DNA of 64,000 nt from an uncultured Bacilli bacterium (GTDB taxonomy: Bacteria; Bacillota_I; Bacilli_A; RF39; UBA660), in NCBI GenBank assembly GCA_934096805.1, contig CAKOMW010000002.1, positions 1 to 64,000 on the forward strand, written 5' to 3'. Both the position numbers and the translations under genes were made by a program. Position 1 is the first letter of the stretch, and every line of letters begins with the position of its first letter. Under the pieces are notes generated by a model that did not search any database, was not told where the DNA came from, and worked only from the letters and a program-made list of their open reading frames with translations. Positions 61,657 through 64,000 of the stretch are shown piece after piece.

Positions 61657-63708
61657 ATGAAAAAACAGACAAAAAAGAAAAAAACAAAAAAGAAAAATAA
61701 CAAAAATATAACCAGAATAATTATTATTCTAGTTCTTTTGCTTGCAGTAATAACAGGAATTTATTTTTTCCTAAATGTCGAAGACGACAATAGTAAGCTA
61801 ACTCTATTCGATAAACAATGGATAGACAAAAATAAAAGTACACTGTTTAATATTGAAATACCAAATAATATAAATATATATGGAAAAAATGGAGAAGGTG
61901 TTCTTTTTAACTATATAAAATATTTAGAAAATGAAACAAAATTAACATTTAATAAAATATCATACAACTATCCATCAAAAAATGAAGAAGAATCAGGGCT
62001 AAAGATAATGATTTTATCAAACTCTGACACATTAAAAAAAGATGACATCTTAATCAGTGAAGATAAATACGTTTTAGTAAGTCCTACAAATACTAACATT
62101 GATGATTTATCAATTATCACTAACAAAAAAATAGGTATTTTACAAACAGATAAAGAAATATTTAACAATACTTATAACATAAACTATCAAACATATAATA
62201 ATCTAAGTGATTTACTAAAAGCCGTAAAACAAAAAAAGTTAGACTATGCAGTAATACCACAACACTATTCACTTGAAGAAACAGTAAAAAATAATTTATA
62301 CATAAACTATATTTACACTGACATATCAAATAAAATAGTTCTACGTATGTCTACCAACAAAAAACTAAACGACATAGTAGCCAAAAACATTGAAAAATAT
62401 AAAAAAGAACAACTAAGAACAAACTATGACGAACGATTAATGAATTTCTACGTATCAAACATGAACATAAAAGACGTTGATCAACAATCATTATCCAATA
62501 AAACATATAAATATGGATACGTAAAAACTAATGCATACAACATATCAAATAATAAAAAAATATACTCGGTTGCAGGAGAATATATAAACACTTTAAAAAA
62601 CATGACTAACATTGATATCAATTATATTCCATTTGATAATAAAGAAAAGCTAAAAAAAGCCATTGAAAAAAATGAAATAGACTTTGCATTCATTGACTTT
62701 GAATACGAAAATGAACAAGGATATAAAACACCATCAAACATTGACACAACTTTCCTTGCTCTATCTAAAAACTACAAAAACATAGATAACAAAAAAGGAT
62801 TAACTAACAATCGTTTATACGTTTATACAGACAACAATTTATATACATATATAAACAACAATTATAATGCTAACATAACAAAAACAAACAATGAAAACGT
62901 TCCTCTAAACGAAATCCTTTTAATAGATGAAACAGATTATCTTCTAAAAAGAAATGAATTAAATGATACATACAACATTATTTTTAAAGACACATACCCA
63001 TCAGGAAATCACTTTAACATAAATGAAAATGAAAAAAATTTAAGTGACATCCTAACATTCATCACTAATTATATAGACAATAAAAACATAAAAGAATTAG
63101 GAATGAACACTATAATAGAAAATGATGAAGACAACAAAAGCTTCAGCACTTTATACCTAGCAATTCTATCAATAATTCTATTACCAATCATCCTAATAAT
63201 AACTGTAGTTATAATAAACAAAATAACATTTAAATTCAAAAATCCTAAAAAAGAAGACGTATTAAAATACAATGACATGTTAACCTCTTTGAAAAATAGA
63301 AACTATTTAAATGCCAACATTGATACTTGGGATGAAACCAAAATCTATCCAAGAACTATTATCATGCTTGACCTAAATAACCTAAAATACGTAAACGATA
63401 ACTATGGACACCAAGAAGGAAATGAATTAATAAAAAGAGCAGCAGCAGTTCTTATAAACACTCAATTAGAAAAAAGTGAAATAATAAGAACTGATGGTAA
63501 TGAATTCTTAGTATACCTAATAGGATACAATGAAAAACAAATAAAAACCTATATTGGAAAACTATCAAAAGAATTCGAAAAACTACCACATGGCTTCGGT
63601 GTATCAACCGGTTACAGCATGATTGAAGACGAAATAAAAACAATAGACGATGCCATAAATGAAGCAAGTATTGCTATGAGAAAGGATAAACAGGAGAGAT
63701 TCAAATAA
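61657..63708 (+). CDS. Membrane protein with two solute-binding-like domains and a degenerate GGDEF domain
   Basis: A basic tail and first helix (about 18-39) are followed by two extracytoplasmic solute-binding-like regions (about 55-260 and 285-495; e.g. LKAVKQKKLDYAVIPQHY and LKKAIEKNEIDFAFIDFEYE). A second helix comes next (about 500-527), then a cytoplasmic GGDEF-type domain starting DMLTSLKNRNYLN. The family motif LDLNNLKYVND is kept, but the signature reads DGNEF (613-617) instead of GGDEF, and no I-site was noticed. It may bind GTP or act as a receptor rather than make c-di-GMP. GTAGGTG precedes ATG 61657. Confidence 0.8.
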   Translation: MKKQTKKKKTKKKNNKNITRIIIILVLLLAVITGIYFFLNVEDDNSKLTLFDKQWIDKNKSTLFNIEIPNNINIYGKNGEGVLFNYIKYLENETKLTFNKISYNYPSKNEEESGLKIMILSNSDTLKKDDILISEDKYVLVSPTNTNIDDLSIITNKKIGILQTDKEIFNNTYNINYQTYNNLSDLLKAVKQKKLDYAVIPQHYSLEETVKNNLYINYIYTDISNKIVLRMSTNKKLNDIVAKNIEKYKKEQLRTNYDERLMNFYVSNMNIKDVDQQSLSNKTYKYGYVKTNAYNISNNKKIYSVAGEYINTLKNMTNIDINYIPFDNKEKLKKAIEKNEIDFAFIDFEYENEQGYKTPSNIDTTFLALSKNYKNIDNKKGLTNNRLYVYTDNNLYTYINNNYNANITKTNNENVPLNEILLIDETDYLLKRNELNDTYNIIFKDTYPSGNHFNINENEKNLSDILTFITNYIDNKNIKELGMNTIIENDEDNKSFSTLYLAILSIILLPIILIITVVIINKITFKFKNPKKEDVLKYNDMLTSLKNRNYLNANIDTWDETKIYPRTIIMLDLNNLKYVNDNYGHQEGNELIKRAAAVLINTQLEKSEIIRTDGNEFLVYLIGYNEKQIKTYIGKLSKEFEKLPHGFGVSTGYSMIEDEIKTIDDAINEASIAMRKDKQERFK

Positions 63709-63709
63709 A

Positions 63710-64000
63710 ATGAAACGCGAAGTAAAAAAAATATACAAAAACTTTCTAGATGCTTTAAAAACACCAGAATTAATGATTCTACCAGGACAATTAGCATTCT
63801 ATATCCTTATGTCAATTATTCCTATAATTGCCATAATCTCTTTAGTAGCATCATACTTAATAAACAACTTTGATTTATACAAAACAATAAGCTCAATTGT
63901 CCCAGATGTTCTAGCATCAACAATTATAAGACTAATCGACAATACCACAATAGGAAACGTCGCTTTCATTATAATATGCTACATCATTTTAGGTTCAAAT
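63710..64000 (+). CDS. YihY/BrkB-family membrane protein, N-terminal part (cut by window end)
   Basis: The 97 codons visible read FLDALKTPELMILPGQLAFYILMSIIPI, matching the start of YihY/virulence factor BrkB (UPF0761) membrane proteins, with predicted helices at about 27-50 and 82-97. Function is not firmly known; some members have been misannotated as ribonuclease BN. AGGAGA lies 12 bases before ATG 63710, directly after the GGDEF gene. The gene continues past the window. Confidence 0.8.
   Translation, partial: MKREVKKIYKNFLDALKTPELMILPGQLAFYILMSIIPIIAIISLVASYLINNFDLYKTISSIVPDVLASTIIRLIDNTTIGNVAFIIICYIILGSN

Noticed and set aside
1..64000. DGR template repeat or reverse transcriptase in the window
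   Set aside because: Looked for other copies of the CTCGAGTGGC core and for reverse-transcriptase motifs on both strands; only the two variable blocks were found.
1..64000. CRISPR arrays, rRNA, tmRNA, SRP RNA, replication origin
   Set aside because: No regular spaced repeats, rRNA-like sequence or DnaA-box cluster was recognised.
1..64000. Mycoplasma-type code with TGA as Trp
   Set aside because: Trp is coded by TGG throughout and genes such as copy 1 and trmR end in TGA.
1..64000. Poly-A and poly-T runs as further contingency tracts
   Set aside because: Runs of seven to twelve A or T are common by composition here and none lies at a repeated, frame-deciding position.

Overview
The window looks like a contig from an uncultured, cell-walled, very AT-rich Bacilli-type Firmicute of the RF39 / Mollicutes-related gut-lineage kind. 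The basis is the gene set: EzrA, Bacilli-type DnaB and DnaI helicase loaders, IreB-YqgF-YrzB, the mltG-trmR-trhP1-trhP2-greA order, GatCAB and class B PBP. TGA acts as a stop and TGG as Trp, so the code is standard. Nearly all genes lie on the + strand; only an acyltransferase (about 22.1-23.2 kb) and an 80-aa protein (33.3 kb) are on the - strand.

Layout. 0-1.4 kb: phase-variable surface protein copy 1. 1.7-4.5 kb: ackA, nrnA, ysxC. 4.5-11.7 kb: hypothetical gene, dnaB, ireB, ruvX, yrzB, mltG, tRNA-wobble modification genes, greA. 11.7-18.5 kb: mutS, rsmI, small surface protein, dnaI, divergent RNB exonuclease. 18.6-20.2 kb: surface protein copy 2. 20.3-33.5 kb: typA, acyltransferase, HD protein, alr, ezrA, pcrA, nucleotidyltransferase, rplS, lepB, WG-repeat protein. 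33.5-36.4 kb: PBP, rpmG, efp. 36.5-39.0 kb: tRNA-Gly followed by a foreign-looking island (broken thymidylate kinase-like gene, UDG-like gene, MazG-like gene, a small gene and its decayed duplicate). 39.3-42.7 kb: FtsX-type ABC transporter. 42.8-48.0 kb: glmU-like gene, glmM, two-component system, htrA. 48.1-49.6 kb: surface protein copy 3. 50-55.6 kb: ArsP_2-like permease, sufB, ssb, XRE regulator plus HipA-like kinase, membrane protein. 55.7-57.6 kb: type IV pilin-like gene plus surface protein copy 4. 58-64 kb: gatCAB, membrane proteins, a degenerate GGDEF protein, and a YihY gene cut by the window end.

The main discovery candidate is the four-copy surface-protein family. Each copy has a homopolymeric G tract of 9 or 10 bases a few codons after the start. 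Nine Gs keep the reading frame open; ten Gs give a stop within about five codons. Copy 2 has 9 Gs (ON); copies 1, 3 and 4 have 10 (OFF), so one of four is expressed in the sequence given. The proteins have a short cytoplasmic tail carrying the tract, one membrane helix, a nearly invariant stalk and a C-type-lectin-like head. In copies 1 and 4 the head ends in a GC-rich block. There, all 19 substitutions in the aligned core are at codon positions 1 and 2, none is a C/T change, and all are compatible with adenines in a common template, followed by 50 identical bases. This is the signature of a diversity-generating retroelement (DGR) variable region, although no reverse transcriptase or template repeat lies in the window. 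Together this suggests two layers of surface diversification: on/off switching by tract slippage and adenine-directed change of the binding face.

Other points: a TTTAAG-N5-TTTAAG box shared by the two-component operon and htrA, suggesting one regulon; a direct repeat of the tRNA-Gly 3' end flanking the island; and an RNB nuclease lacking one catalytic aspartate.
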